DNA of 64,000 nucleotides from Ensifer sp. IC3342 (GTDB lineage Bacteria > Pseudomonadota > Alphaproteobacteria > Rhizobiales > Rhizobiaceae), in NCBI RefSeq assembly GCF_020193655.1, contig NZ_JADYVE010000003.1:597415-661414 (forward strand), given 5' to 3'. A program made the translations under genes and the position numbers. Positions 25,094-34,330 of this stretch are shown piece after piece. The notes under the pieces were generated by a model, which saw nothing but the letters and a program-made list of their open reading frames with translations, was not told the origin of the DNA and ran no database searches. The number at the start of each line of letters is the position of its first letter. Positions within the stretch are counted from its first letter, which is position 1.

Positions 25094-25828
25094 ATGCCGA
25101 AAATTGACGTTTGCATCGTCGCCGCCCGGCGTCCCGATCTGCTCGCCGCGACTCTCGAAAGCCTGTCGAAGCGGATGCTCGATCGCTTCGAGATCGAGAA
25201 TGTCCACATGAACCTCGATCCGATCTTCGGGGATGATCAAGCCCACGCCGCCTGCCTCGAACTTATCCGGAAGCGGTTTCCCGCGGCGATCGTCTTCGAG
25301 CCGGAAGCACCGAGCTTCGTCGGCGCCGTCCGGCGGCTCTGGTCGGCCACCAAGGCAGACTTCGTGCTGCACCTCGAGGACGATTGGGTCGCTCTCACCG
25401 ATATCGGCCCGGACGTCTTTGCCGCCTTTGAGGATTCCGCGGTCGCGCAAGTGTCGTTCCACACCGCCGAGCAGAAATGGGACATCGCAAAGAAGGGCCA
25501 TGTTCATAAGCGAAACGAATATGTGCGGCTGTTCGGCATCAAGATCCCGATGTTCACCGCCTTCCCGATCTTCACCACGTCGCCGTCGCTTCTGAGAGGT
25601 CAGTTCGTGCGGGACTGCGCGCGGCTCATGGATCCCTCGAAAGATCCCGAGAAACAATTCTATTACGGCGTGAACCCGGCGCTGGAAAAATACGTCCGCA
25701 ACAAGAAGAGCTATATTTTCTCGCCCGAGAAGCGCCCGGTCATCAAGGACATCGGCCGCGACTGGCAGAAGGAAAAAAAGATCAAAAAGGTCATCCGCGA
25801 CGCCAATTCGGTCTGGGAGACGGAGTAG
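25094..25828 (+). CDS. Glycosyltransferase-like protein
   Basis: A 244-residue protein. It starts MPKIDVCIVAARRPDLLAAT, has an FVGAVRRLWSATKADFVLH segment and the acidic LEDDWV corresponding to a DxD metal site, consistent with a GT-A fold. The C-terminus is rich in Lys and Arg (KEKKIKKVIRD). It is less typical than the divergent neighbour at 24109. The donor and acceptor are unknown. Confidence 0.7.
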   Translation: MPKIDVCIVAARRPDLLAATLESLSKRMLDRFEIENVHMNLDPIFGDDQAHAACLELIRKRFPAAIVFEPEAPSFVGAVRRLWSATKADFVLHLEDDWVALTDIGPDVFAAFEDSAVAQVSFHTAEQKWDIAKKGHVHKRNEYVRLFGIKIPMFTAFPIFTTSPSLLRGQFVRDCARLMDPSKDPEKQFYYGVNPALEKYVRNKKSYIFSPEKRPVIKDIGRDWQKEKKIKKVIRDANSVWETE

Positions 25829-26031
25829 CGCTCGCCGTATGGGGCACTGCGCGGGTCTCCCGCGGCGCGGACGCGCCGTGAATGAACCCGCAAGGCCAGG
25901 TGCAGCGCGTTCGCATCGGAGGTGGCGCCGGCGTCCGCCATTGCTCACCACCGATTTTGCAGAATACCGGCCTTGCCGCTATCGTTTCCAACCACACCTG
26001 AACGCCGCGACGACGAGAGCGAGAGCTCACG

Positions 26032-26523
26032 ATGGAAGAGGTCAGCGAAAGATCCTATGAACGGCTGACGCGGGCAGACCTCGAGGAGATCGCCGCCGTC
26101 GCGCTTCGCACGCTCGCCGCCATCTTCAATCGTGCGCCGGTCGCCGGTCTTTACCGCGATCGCCTGCTCCTCATCGCGCTGGCCCAGGGCAGTGCGCTGC
26201 ATTATCTCGACGGAGTGAACGGTCTGAAAGACATCGACGTCTGGGCCTTTTTCGTGGCGGGTCCTGCCAAGCCGTTTCCGCACCGGAAGCGCTGGTGCGT
26301 GGATTTCGGCCCTTCCCGCTTCGGCCGGCACCCGGCCGATCTCGGCTATCGCGGCCGCCGCCTCGACCTCATGGGCCGGTCGATCACCGTTGCCGTCGGC
26401 GAGCCGCCGCAAGAGTCCGTACGGCGATGGCTCGCCTCGAAAAACCGGTCCGCAATCGAACTCAGCAAGAAGCCGATGTTCTCACTGTTTCCGCGAGCGT
26501 TCTTCGGCGAACGGCTCAACTAA
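26032..26523 (+). CDS. Putative minimal nucleotidyltransferase-like protein
   Basis: A 163-residue cytosolic protein not assigned to a named family. LLLIALAQGSALHYLDGVNG followed by LKDIDVWAFF resembles the GS ... DxD core of polymerase-beta-type nucleotidyltransferases, and RRLDLMGRSI could supply the third carboxylate. No partner domain is visible and the C-terminus is basic. Other possibilities are an inactive member of this fold. It stands alone. Confidence 0.55.
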   Translation: MEEVSERSYERLTRADLEEIAAVALRTLAAIFNRAPVAGLYRDRLLLIALAQGSALHYLDGVNGLKDIDVWAFFVAGPAKPFPHRKRWCVDFGPSRFGRHPADLGYRGRRLDLMGRSITVAVGEPPQESVRRWLASKNRSAIELSKKPMFSLFPRAFFGERLN

Positions 26524-26584
26524 GCAAATCCGGGCAGGTGCCTTCAGACGTAGCTGCGAGCAGCGGCTCGCGCCGCCCGGCCCT

Positions 26585-26642
26585 TCCCTCATTCCTGTGC
26601 TCGTCACAGGAATCCAGCCACGGCGCGTCCGCGCGTGAATGA
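26585..26642 (+). repeat. Type C palindromic element
   Basis: CATTCCTGTGCTCGTCACAG, then CCACGGCGCGTCCGCGCGTG; a single copy 65 bases after the preceding gene. Confidence 0.75.
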
Positions 26643-26793
26643 CTCCTCCTCCACAATCACGCGGGGCATCGCCGCAAAACGCGATTGACTTCGGCCCAAA
26701 AGAGAACATAATAAGAACATCCATCGGCGATGCGGCCGCCCATCTGAAATTATCGAAGCAAGAACTCCGTCTATCCACGGAGAAGGAGAAGCC

Positions 26794-27027
26794 ATGTCTG
26801 CCGCGGAGCGTTCCGATATCGAGGAATTTGACGAGTGGCTGGACGAGGTCGCAGCCGCGCTCGCCTGGCACGACGGCGATGCCGAGGCGACGATCCGCAC
26901 CCTGCTCGCCGACTGCAAGCATCTGCGCGAGCAACTGGCACTGGCCCAGATTGCCATGGGCATGGGATTCACGCGCGGCTGGCTGCCCTGTCCGGAACGC
27001 TCTGCCGAACTGGTGAGACGCGGATAA
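26794..27027 (+). CDS. Small acidic protein of unknown function
   Basis: A 77-residue frame behind a strong AAGGAG. It is predicted all-helical and acidic (ERSDIEEFDEWLDEV), with a middle segment DAEATIRTLLADCKHLREQL and a C-terminus GFTRGWLPCPERSAEL. The two Cys and Trp residues may be structural. Not recognised; the good ribosome binding site and codon use support a real gene. Confidence 0.65.
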   Translation: MSAAERSDIEEFDEWLDEVAAALAWHDGDAEATIRTLLADCKHLREQLALAQIAMGMGFTRGWLPCPERSAELVRRG

Positions 27028-27159
27028 GCGCGATCCAGGGACCTGGGCACTGGCTCTTCATCTGGGACTGCACAGCTTCAAAGAGTTATGCAGATCCCTT
27101 CATGTAAGCACATAGTACATGACAGCGGCGTATGTCGGTTGCGGCACAAGGCTTCTCCA

Positions 27160-27292
27160 ACCACCCCCTCATCCCTGTGCTTGTCACAGGAATCCAGCCA
27201 GCCCAAGTCTTTGGGCTGAAAAGAGTCTTCCGCGCCGCGGACGCGGCGCTGCTGGATCCCTGTGACAAGCACAGGGATGACGGCGAAAAAAG
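27160..27292. repeat. Inverted pair of type C elements forming a large palindrome
   Basis: CATCCCTGTGCTTGTCACAG (27170-27189) is mirrored by CTGTGACAAGCACAGGGATG (27260-27279). Inner GC hairpins are CCCAAGTCTTTGGG and GCCGCGGACGCGGC. The remainder of 27028-27359 shows no gene. Confidence 0.8.
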
Positions 27293-27359
27293 CATCCACC
27301 AAACGCATTACGCTACTGTCGTGCACCCTGATGCAAGCAGCTGTCAGCATTGCGGTGAT

Positions 27360-28151
27360 CTACCGGCCGATCGCGCGCTCCTGCAGTTCTTCGCCGATGA
27401 AGCAGTTATAGGGTTGCCCATACTGGACGGGCCTCACCCGCGTTTCCTGCTGCCGGCTCACCTTCAGCCCCGAAATCTCGATGACGAGCTTGGCGAGGAT
27501 CGCTGCCGCAAACTCGTCGATGTGCTTCACCTTCAGGAGAAAGGATCCCGGGCCGCCGATGACACACTCGCGGTAATAGACGTCGAGATCCGGGATCGAC
27601 GCCGTGTCCGGCGCGCTCCGCAGCATGATCGGCAGGCCGTCGATCGTGATCCCCTGGGCAACGGTATTGTTGCGCGCGAGCGGCGCCGGCGCGCCGGCAT
27701 TGTTGGGCCCGTCGCCCGATATGTCGATGACGCGGCGTGTCGCCCGGAATGGGCTCGTCTGGAAAAGCGTGCGGCCGACCGCGAGCGTGTTGGAGATCGA
27801 GGTGAAGCCGATGCGCCTGAGCGGTTGGCGCTCCAAGGCCCCGGCGAACTCCCGCGCGGTCCGGGCGTCGTAAAGCAGCGTCCATGGCATCACCTGAACC
27901 GCCTTGCCGCCCCATTCGACATAGGTCACGGCAATCTTTCCAAGCGGCCCGCCACGCAACGCCGTGATGACTTCCGGACTGCGGAAGGCCTCCACATAGC
28001 CGGCCCGCTGCACGCTCAACTCCTCCGGTTCCATCGAATAGGAGACGTCGACCGCAACGACGAGTTCGAGATCGACGGCAACGGGCTCCGCGAGCCCGGG
28101 GCCGCCGAGAAGGCAGAGAGCTGCAGCAAGCGGCCATCGGCGTTTCGTCAT
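27360..28151 (-). CDS. DUF1194 (von Willebrand factor A-like) exported protein
   Basis: A 263-residue protein with a signal peptide (residues 1-21, ending GLA). The VWA-like domain begins VDLELVVAVDVSYSM, a metal-ion-dependent adhesion site of the DxSxS type, with further elements ISNTLAVGRTLF and VIDISGDGPNNAG. DUF1194 proteins are periplasmic proteins of unknown role common in Rhizobiales. AAGG is upstream of the ATG. Confidence 0.87.
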   Translation of the reverse strand: MTKRRWPLAAALCLLGGPGLAEPVAVDLELVVAVDVSYSMEPEELSVQRAGYVEAFRSPEVITALRGGPLGKIAVTYVEWGGKAVQVMPWTLLYDARTAREFAGALERQPLRRIGFTSISNTLAVGRTLFQTSPFRATRRVIDISGDGPNNAGAPAPLARNNTVAQGITIDGLPIMLRSAPDTASIPDLDVYYRECVIGGPGSFLLKVKHIDEFAAAILAKLVIEISGLKVSRQQETRVRPVQYGQPYNCFIGEELQERAIGR

Positions 28152-28301
28152 GGCGGTTACCTTGGCGATGGAAATTCACGTTGGATCACGGCGTGATCTT
28201 ATCCTCAAATTTCGGGAGCCACGCAGTTATCTTGACAGGCCGGCGACGATCCGGCCGGGGCAGACGGTTTCCGCTCCGCGTTCTGCGTCGTTCTCATACC
28301 C

Positions 28302-28336
28302 TGCCGTCATCCTCGGGCTTGACCCGAGGATGACGG
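28302..28336. repeat. Short perfect palindrome CGTCATCCTCGGG / CCCGAGGATGACG
   Basis: 13-bp arms around a four-base loop (CTTG/CTTGA). This motif is common between rhizobial genes and could end transcripts on either strand. Nothing else was seen in the gap 28152-28462. Confidence 0.65.
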
Positions 28337-28462
28337 AACAAGAGGAAAGCCCGGCACCAATCAGGGGCGCGCGACCGCCAAAGCGAACTGTCTCCGCCGG
28401 CGGAGCGTTCCGCCGCGCGGCGGACAATCGCTTGCCCCGACCGACGCAGCGAAAACGCCGCG

Positions 28463-29257
28463 TCAGTCGTCGTCGTGCTGGCACGGCCATTTGGCGGGCG
28501 CCGACAGGCCGGGTGGCAGCTTCGTCGCGGCGTCGCCGCAGGCAAGGTCGACCTGCTCCTGTTCGAGCCCCGTCGCGGCCGAGAGGTCGAGGCCTTCTAT
28601 CCTGGTCAGGAACAGGAAGGCGCGGTCGAAATCGATCGGACCTTCGAAGACGGCGCCGCTGAGATTGGCGCGCGACAGATTGGCCATTGAAAAGCGGGTG
28701 CCCGTCAGCACCGCCTCATGGAAGTTGGCGCGCCCGAGTTCGGCCTTCTCGAAATCGGCGCCCGTCAGGCGCGCGCGGCTGAAGTCGGTGCGCTGCAATT
28801 CGGAGCTCACGAACAACGCGCCCTCGGCGGAAATGTCGGAAAAATTGCCGCGATAGGCCTCGACCCGGGTGAAGTTCGCCTTGTCCGCGACGGCGCCGGC
28901 GAGCGAGGCGCGCATCAGCGTCGCCTTTTCGAGATTGGCGCCGCGAAGCGTGGCGCCCCTGAGGTCGGTGAGTGTGAAGTCGGTATTGACCAGATTGCTG
29001 CCCTCGAGGTCACTGCCGCCGAGCATGAGCAGCCGCTTGTTGCAGTCGTGCCAATCCGTTTCCGGTCCGGAAGGGCTCTTGCAGTCCGCTGCCTCGACAT
29101 GACCGGTGAAGGTCGAGGCCGCCATTGCGAGAAGGAGCGCCGTCATGCCGAGCAAGAGCGACGATGCGCGCCCCGAAGCCGCCGGATGGTCCGGTCGTCC
29201 CCCCGTCGGCGAATTCAAACCGGCCGAACCCTTCGGCCCCTTACCAGCGATGTCCAT
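28463..29257 (-). CDS. Exported pentapeptide-repeat protein
   Basis: A 264-residue protein. A hydrophobic segment at about 34-50 (SSLLLGMTALLLAMAAS) is a signal or anchor, followed by CKSPSGPETDWHDCNKRLL. From about residue 80 there are some 18 tandem A(D/N)Lxx repeats (GSDLEGSNLVNTDFTLTDLR and onward) that fold as a right-handed quadrilateral helix. The C-terminal QVDLACGDAATKLPPGL is a block often found at the end of such exported proteins. A GGAGCAAGGGG site supports the start at 29257. The function is unknown, probably structural or binding in the periplasm. Confidence 0.82.
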   Translation of the reverse strand: MDIAGKGPKGSAGLNSPTGGRPDHPAASGRASSLLLGMTALLLAMAASTFTGHVEAADCKSPSGPETDWHDCNKRLLMLGGSDLEGSNLVNTDFTLTDLRGATLRGANLEKATLMRASLAGAVADKANFTRVEAYRGNFSDISAEGALFVSSELQRTDFSRARLTGADFEKAELGRANFHEAVLTGTRFSMANLSRANLSGAVFEGPIDFDRAFLFLTRIEGLDLSAATGLEQEQVDLACGDAATKLPPGLSAPAKWPCQHDDD

Positions 29258-29619
29258 CCCCTTGCTCCAACGCCCGCAGCGAAAAGAATTTTCCAGCAAT
29301 TCAAGGCGTTACGCCGGTCATTGCCCACCAGAACAGACACGCAATGATCGCCTTCGTCAAGACCGTGCGCGCCCTCGACGCCTATTGCGAGCGGTCGTGG
29401 CATGTCTCACGCGCCAACTGATTTTACGCTCAAGCCGGGCCGGGATTAAGCGAATTGCAGTGGGTTCACGAAATCGGGAATGCCGACGCCGACACGGCGC
29501 CGGGCGGGTCCAGAGCAAGATCCGATCAGGTTGCAATGGCGAAAATCAGGGACACGGCAATGCCCGCTCTGCCCGGGGGCTCGGAGAGGCTGCGACGCGC
29601 GAACCCCGGAGGCCGGGCG
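29258..29619. other. Intergenic, no gene seen
   Basis: 29300-29423 includes a 26-codon frame (MIAFVKTVRALDAY ...) that could be the 5' end of a lost gene. No repeat of the main families is intact here. Confidence 0.3.
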
Positions 29620-30663
29620 TCAGGCCGAAACGCCCTGGATGGCCGAGACCTGCCATTCCGCGCCGGGTTTGCGCAGGAAGGTCCAGAGCTCGACCGCCTC
29701 GGTGAGCTTGTCGGCGTCGCCGCTGACGACGCGGCCGGTCGAGCGGTCGCGCATCACGTCGATGCTCTCGTAGCGCATCGCGACGGTCGCATAGTCCATG
29801 CCGTTCTCACGCCAGGCCTCGGCAACATCGCCCTGCACGAGATGGACGTCGCGAACCTCGTTCTTGAGCCCGCTCGTCGCGTTCTCGCTGAGTTCCTCGG
29901 CGAGATAGGACATGGCTTCCGGCGTGGTCAGCCGCCGCAGCGCCGCATAGTCTTCGGCACCGTAAGCCGCCTGCACCTCCTTCAGCATCGCCTCGAAGCG
30001 GTCGAGGTCGCGCTGGGTGATGCCGATTTCGTCGGTTTGGCCTGCGGCTGCGGCGGAAGAACTCGCGGAAGAAGAAGGCGCAGTCGCAGCCTGCCCGCTA
30101 AAGCTCGCCCCCCTGCCCATTCCCTCACCGATGTTCGGAATTCGGAAGGACGGCGCTCCGGAAGAGACGGCAGCCGACGAACGGGCCGAAGCGCCCGCGC
30201 CCGAATAGGCCGGACGCTGGCCGCCGCGGAAGAACCGCATCGCCAGCATGATCGCGCCAATGATCAGGCCCACCTGCAGCAACAGGCCGAGGAAGCCGAC
30301 GCCACCACCCAGGCCGTGGCCGAGCAGCATGCCGATCAGGCCGCCCATCATCAGGCCGCCGAGCATCGAGCCGCCGAAGCCGTTGAAGAAGCCCGGCCTC
30401 CGATTGGCCATCTGGTTCTGTGCCGCGGGGTTGGTCGCGGGATTGGTCGCCGAATTCGGCCGCGGCGTCATCGTCCGCTCGATCGGCGCCGCATTGGTCG
30501 GCGCCGTGCGCGTGACCGGCGCGGTGGAAAAGGTGCGGCTCCCGCGCGAGCCGAAACCGCCGCCGGCCCGCCGTGCCTCGGCCACGTCGACCACCGTCAT
30601 CATCACCGTCAGGCCAACCGCGACCATTGCCAGAACTCGTCCAAAACGCTGCATGCCATCCAT
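29620..30663 (-). CDS. Tim44-like domain protein
   Basis: A 347-residue protein. An N-terminal signal or anchor (FGRVLAMVAVGLTVMMTVVD) is followed by an Arg/Gly and Asn/Pro/Thr-rich linker, then Gly-rich membrane helices (about residues 98-150, MLGGLMMGGLIGMLLGHG). The C-terminal Tim44-like domain (about 215-347) contains YAALRRLTTPEAMSYLAEEL and a Trp near the end (ELWTFLRKPGAEWQVSAIQG). Bacterial members are inner-membrane proteins of poorly known function. The ATG at 30663 follows ACGGGA; a second ATG three codons on is possible. Confidence 0.83.
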   Translation of the reverse strand: MDGMQRFGRVLAMVAVGLTVMMTVVDVAEARRAGGGFGSRGSRTFSTAPVTRTAPTNAAPIERTMTPRPNSATNPATNPAAQNQMANRRPGFFNGFGGSMLGGLMMGGLIGMLLGHGLGGGVGFLGLLLQVGLIIGAIMLAMRFFRGGQRPAYSGAGASARSSAAVSSGAPSFRIPNIGEGMGRGASFSGQAATAPSSSASSSAAAAGQTDEIGITQRDLDRFEAMLKEVQAAYGAEDYAALRRLTTPEAMSYLAEELSENATSGLKNEVRDVHLVQGDVAEAWRENGMDYATVAMRYESIDVMRDRSTGRVVSGDADKLTEAVELWTFLRKPGAEWQVSAIQGVSA

Positions 30664-30772
30664 TCCCGTTGTTTCTTTTGGCCGTACGTCGGCCACGAAA
30701 AACCATATAGCGATTGAGGGAAGCGAGTTTAAGGGCGCAGCGTGGATTTCCACGCCTCGTGATACGCCGCGC

Positions 30773-31432
30773 CTAAGCCGGCCGGCCAAGCGCATCGGTG
30801 CGGTAGGACTGCGTCTTGAACTTGTTGAGAAAGGCCGTGAACGTTCCCGACGTGCTCTCGATGATCGTCGCCCCGTCCTGCCAGATGCCATTCTCGGCGG
30901 CGAAAGCGGATGTCAACGGATCGCCCTGGTTCTGGTGGATGTTGTGGACGCCGAGGCCGACATTGAAGGGCTCGCCAAAGACGAAGCAGCGCGCCGCATT
31001 GGTCAGCACGCCTTCGAGATCGGTCAGCGCCTCGATGCCGAGCCCCTGGTTCCACGGCGGGTTCCAGCGGATGAAATCGAGAAAGCGGGAAAGACAGCTG
31101 TTGTAGCGGACAAAGCGGATACCGAGCGGCGGGTGCAGCACGGGCGAGCGGATATAGTCGAGCGCGCCAGAGCTGTCGTTCGAGGCAAGCGCGTGCCACC
31201 CGTTGGAAAGCTGGCTGAACTGGCTCATCGCACTGGGCTCAAGTGCAACCACGCGCCACTCGATGCCGTTCGGCATCTTCTTCGGATCGACGTCGATCGC
31301 GCAGTGGTAAGGCCCCTGTGGCGTGCCGACGATCAGGTTGCCGTGGTAGTAGCGCCCGAAATCGTCAGGGTCGTCGCGAAAATAATCGAGCTTCGTCCCG
31401 ATCACGAGCCCATAGCCATCCTGCAACGGCAT
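30773..31432 (-). CDS. DUF2278 (YukJ-like) family protein
   Basis: A 219-residue protein beginning MPLQDGYGLVIGTKLDYFRD. The conserved block VHNIHQNQGDP ... NGIWQDGATII near residues 160-190 and HCAIDVDPK near 45 match the DUF2278 family, which has no known function. There is no signal peptide. GGGGAGG precedes the ATG. It is transcribed in the same direction as the Tim44-like gene downstream, 109 bases apart. Confidence 0.72.
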   Translation of the reverse strand: MPLQDGYGLVIGTKLDYFRDDPDDFGRYYHGNLIVGTPQGPYHCAIDVDPKKMPNGIEWRVVALEPSAMSQFSQLSNGWHALASNDSSGALDYIRSPVLHPPLGIRFVRYNSCLSRFLDFIRWNPPWNQGLGIEALTDLEGVLTNAARCFVFGEPFNVGLGVHNIHQNQGDPLTSAFAAENGIWQDGATIIESTSGTFTAFLNKFKTQSYRTDALGRPA

Positions 31433-31883
31433 GTCGCGCCCTCCCCCGGCTCGAGCTTGCGTCTGAGGCGGTTTTCCACCCGCATGGGCTCGAGCTTGTT
31501 CGATCCATGCGCGATGCTGAGCGCAGCGCCTGATCGCAGCAAGCTTACCATGGGTTGTGAGCCTTCGGTAGCATCGGGCGCTGACACAACTCTCCCCCCG
31601 GCCTTCCTCTCAGGTCAAGATTCCGGTATTCACCGCTTAATTAGCATTCTGAAATGCACCGCTGCGGAATTCCCGAGCCTATCTAAGGACAGAATCATGC
31701 GGCAATGCGCGGTGCTGCGGCGAGTCTTGCATGTTGGAAGACACGACATGCTGCAGGTCCGGGTTGATGACCACAGGAGCGCGAATGGCGCGATCGATGC
31801 GATGTTCGCAAGCGATCGAGAACAGCGTTTCCCGATGACCCTGATAAGTGGGCCTGATGAGTAGGCCTCGTAGGAGTTCGCGC
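31433..31883. other. Gap with a degenerate type B repeat
   Basis: 31678-31745 keeps TAAGGACAGAATCATGCGGC and TGCGGTGCTGCGGCGAG-like pieces of type B. No gene was recognised; this is the divergent gap between the DUF2278 and pyruvyltransferase genes. Confidence 0.4.
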
Positions 31884-32696
31884 GTGCGCAAAGTGAAAGT
31901 CTTCTCCGCCACAGTCGGCGAGAGTTTCGGCAAGACCACCGAGAACTTCGGCGACAACCTGATGGCCGATATCCTCCAGGATCTGTTTTCCGTCGAGCCG
32001 GTCTATGTCGGACCCGCGCGGGCGGAACTCATCGGCGTCGGCAGCATTATCGACGCCTATTACCGATACAGCCGCAAGAAATACGTGTTCTGGCGCAAGC
32101 GCCCCTGGCGGACGCTGCACGTTTGGGGTTCCGGCTTCATGGACAGCGGTACACCGGCGCTCTGGCCGCAACGCCTCGTCTTTGACGCGGTTCGCGGCGA
32201 ATTGTCGAAGGCAAGGGTCGCTCCCGACCGCGATATTGCACTCGGCGATCCGGCGATCCTGCTGCCACTGATCTGGCCCAAGAAGGTTGTCGCCACGTCG
32301 GAAGTCGCGGTCATTCCGCACTTCGTCACCTACCAAACCTTTCTCGAACGCTACGGAACGTCCCTGCCCAGGCACTGGAGGGTTCTCAACCTTCTCGGTG
32401 ACCCGCGGAAGATTTGCGAGGCGATCTCCGCAAGCGAACTGGTGATATCGAGCAGTCTCCACGGCCTCATCGTCGCCGACGCCTATGGCGTGCCCTCGAT
32501 CTGGATGGGGCCTCACGGCAAGATAAAGGGCGACGGCTTCAAGTTTGCGGATTACTTCAGCTTCCGCGGGGCGCCCCTCCCCGGTCCCGTCGATTTCGAT
32601 AGCCTGCTGACGACTGGCGAAGTGGCTGGCAACGCGCCCGCCGTTCCATCGGCGGAGACGATCGATCGCCTGTTGCGGTCCTTTCCGTTTCGTTGA
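31884..32696 (+). CDS. Polysaccharide pyruvyltransferase family protein
   Basis: A 270-residue protein starting with GTG behind AGGAG (31872-31876). NFGDNLMADILQDLFS near residue 22, VWGSGFMDSG near 82, ALGDPAILLP and SSLHGLIVADAYGVPSIW near 200 are the conserved blocks of the PS_pyruv_trans family. These enzymes add pyruvate ketals from phosphoenolpyruvate to sugars of exopolysaccharide. An alternative GTG/ATG start 9-12 codons upstream is weaker. It fits the polysaccharide theme of 24-41 kb. Confidence 0.88.
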   Translation: MRKVKVFSATVGESFGKTTENFGDNLMADILQDLFSVEPVYVGPARAELIGVGSIIDAYYRYSRKKYVFWRKRPWRTLHVWGSGFMDSGTPALWPQRLVFDAVRGELSKARVAPDRDIALGDPAILLPLIWPKKVVATSEVAVIPHFVTYQTFLERYGTSLPRHWRVLNLLGDPRKICEAISASELVISSSLHGLIVADAYGVPSIWMGPHGKIKGDGFKFADYFSFRGAPLPGPVDFDSLLTTGEVAGNAPAVPSAETIDRLLRSFPFR

Positions 32697-32811
32697 TCCC
32701 CTGCGGTTGAGTCAGAGCCGCGAAGGATGACCCCGCCTGCGGTTGCTGCTGCCGCACAGTGGATCGACATGGCAAACCGCATCCTCCTCGCGAGTTGGGA
32801 TACCGCGTCAA

Positions 32812-32868
32812 GTCATTCACAGCGCGCCGTGGCTGGATCCGTGTGGCAGGCGCAGGGATGACGGAGCG
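32812..32868 (-). repeat. Type C element, degenerate
   Basis: CACAGCGCGCCGTGGCTGGA then TCCGTGTGGCAGGCGCAGGG; the ATTCCTGTG core is mutated. Confidence 0.5.
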
Positions 32869-32890
32869 TGTTGTCTTAGCGGAGCCAGGA

Positions 32891-33277
32891 GATGGCCGGG
32901 AGTGTTCACGCTCGCGGTTCGCGCTTGGGTGTCAGCCGAATCGTGATCGTTGGGATCGCATTTCGAAATCGCGCGTTTTCCCGGAGAAACAACGATCTGG
33001 GAGTACCAGGCCCAAAAAGCCCGCGCGGGCTCCGAGGAAGGTCGAAACGCGCAAGCTGTACACGCCGCACGAGGGAGAACCAATCCCGGTCCCCGATTAC
33101 GATGTGAAGCGTTTGCCATATGCCAAGCATCTAGAGGATTTGCTCCCTGGCGAATGCAAGTGGCCCCTCAACAACGGCGGCCCCTACCTTTTCTGCGCTG
33201 CCAAGACTGCCGGGAAATACTGCCAACACCACCAATCCAGGTCCTTATCAGGCTATCGGACCAAGAAGCAGGAGTGA
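32891..33277 (+). pseudogene. GcrA-like regulator, frameshifted
   Basis: The C-terminal part (from about 33011) reads LLPGECKWPLNNGGPYLFCA then KTAGKYCQHH, the Cys/His cluster typical of GcrA-family proteins. The upstream part, in another frame at about 32910-32980, reads RLGVSRIVIVGIAFRNRAF, resembling the VSRNAVIG DNA-binding segment of GcrA with substitutions. Frame changes between the two and the lack of a clean start suggest a decayed gene. Short GcrA-like proteins are frequent in rhizobial prophages, which fits the phage-like patch here. Confidence 0.55.
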
Positions 33278-33391
33278 TCATTCCGGCCGATGGACGCACA
33301 GCGTCAACACAGACGAACGAGGGACAGCATGAGAAGATCACGTTGGGTCGGCGGGGGGATGCAACGGTAAAGTGAGAGAGTCGAGAAGCCG

Positions 33392-33709
33392 TTACTTGGT
33401 CGGCTTCACAAGCGAGACGACCCGTGGCTTAGACGGCGCGTCTAGCCATTCGATCCACTTGTCCCTTTCTTCGATCGTGTCGAAGAATCGCCAGAGCTTG
33501 TACTCCTCCTCAGTCGTTTCCAGCATCTCGCCAACGGTGACGAGCTCCAAGGGTAAGGTCACCTCGTTGCCGTCGAACCGGACGAAATAGACGCCCTCGG
33601 CAGCAAGACGGACCACTTGACCAGTCGCGTAACTTCCATCGGGATTGTCGAGCGTGAAGTACATGCCGGTCAAGGTCTCAGGAATTTTGTTGCTCATTGG
33701 TTTTCGCAT
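33392..33709 (-). CDS. Small protein of unknown function
   Basis: A 105-residue acidic cytosolic protein. YFTLDNPDGSYATGQVVRLA and VYFVRFDGNEVTLPLELV look like a small beta-barrel, followed by EEYKLWRFFDTIEERDKWIE. No family was recognised. Starts at 33709 or at 33697 (MSNKIPE); neither has a strong ribosome binding site. Its neighbours are degenerate phage-like genes. Confidence 0.65.
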   Translation of the reverse strand: MRKPMSNKIPETLTGMYFTLDNPDGSYATGQVVRLAAEGVYFVRFDGNEVTLPLELVTVGEMLETTEEEYKLWRFFDTIEERDKWIEWLDAPSKPRVVSLVKPTK

Positions 33710-33918
33710 GCCAGCTCAATAAATGGGGAATCATAGGTTCGCCCCGCCCATGCTACGGCACGGCTTCCCGAGCTGCCAGTACCGCGTGGGCGTCGCTATG
33801 GGGCAGATGCCTCGGGCGCCCGCGAATTGGTCGACGCTGCTAGCCGGCCGCCGGAGATCGCCCGGCCCACATCGCACATGCGTGCGGCACCTGCCAACTT
33901 ACGATCGACTAGTCCCGA

Positions 33919-34107
33919 TCACTCGCCGTCGCGAACGCGCTGCCGGTAACGCTCTCGGTCCTCTTCGGTTGCTCCCGTCGAGAGGTCTTGTCCCGTTTCA
34001 ATCCGGTGCGCGATAGGCTGCCATGGCCGTCCCGGGTTTTCCAGCTCCCAGAGCTTCTTTGCGCGGCGCTCTATTTCACGGTCCTCCACTTGTGCCTCCA
34101 TCATCAT
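33919..34107 (-). CDS. Small DUF2934-like protein
   Basis: A 62-residue charged protein; EDREIERRAKKLWELENPGR resembles the short helix of DUF2934 proteins common in rhizobia. Three consecutive ATG codons (34107, 34104, 34101) make the exact start uncertain, and no strong ribosome binding site is seen. The flanking stretch 33710-33918 has no feature. Confidence 0.5.
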   Translation of the reverse strand: MMMEAQVEDREIERRAKKLWELENPGRPWQPIAHRIETGQDLSTGATEEDRERYRQRVRDGE

Positions 34108-34154
34108 TGCACGCGACCGCAAAGAGCATACCTTGATGGAGCCCTTATAGAGAG

Positions 34155-34330
34155 ATGGCCAATCCGAAATATTGAGATGTGGTCAAAACCTACGTCGCGC
34201 AGGCGCTCGCTTGTTTCGATAGTCCGGCGGTCGTCGCAAAGGCAGTCAAGGCCGAGTTCGACGTCGTCATCAGCCCTCAAGCGGTATGGGGGATACGATC
34301 CACCGGCGCTTGCCGATGCGCAGCTCATTC
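34155..34330 (+). pseudogene. DUF2280 family protein (phage terminase small subunit-like), degenerate
   Basis: From ATG 34155 the frame reads MANPKY, then a TGA at 34173, then DVVKTYVAQALACFDSPAVV and AKAVKAEFDVVISPQAV, which is characteristic of DUF2280. A +1 shift follows near 34290 and the match continues as GYDPPALA in another frame, where family members have a YDPTK segment. The remainder is replaced by a damaged type C repeat. There are therefore three lesions: nonsense, frameshift and truncation. Confidence 0.6.
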
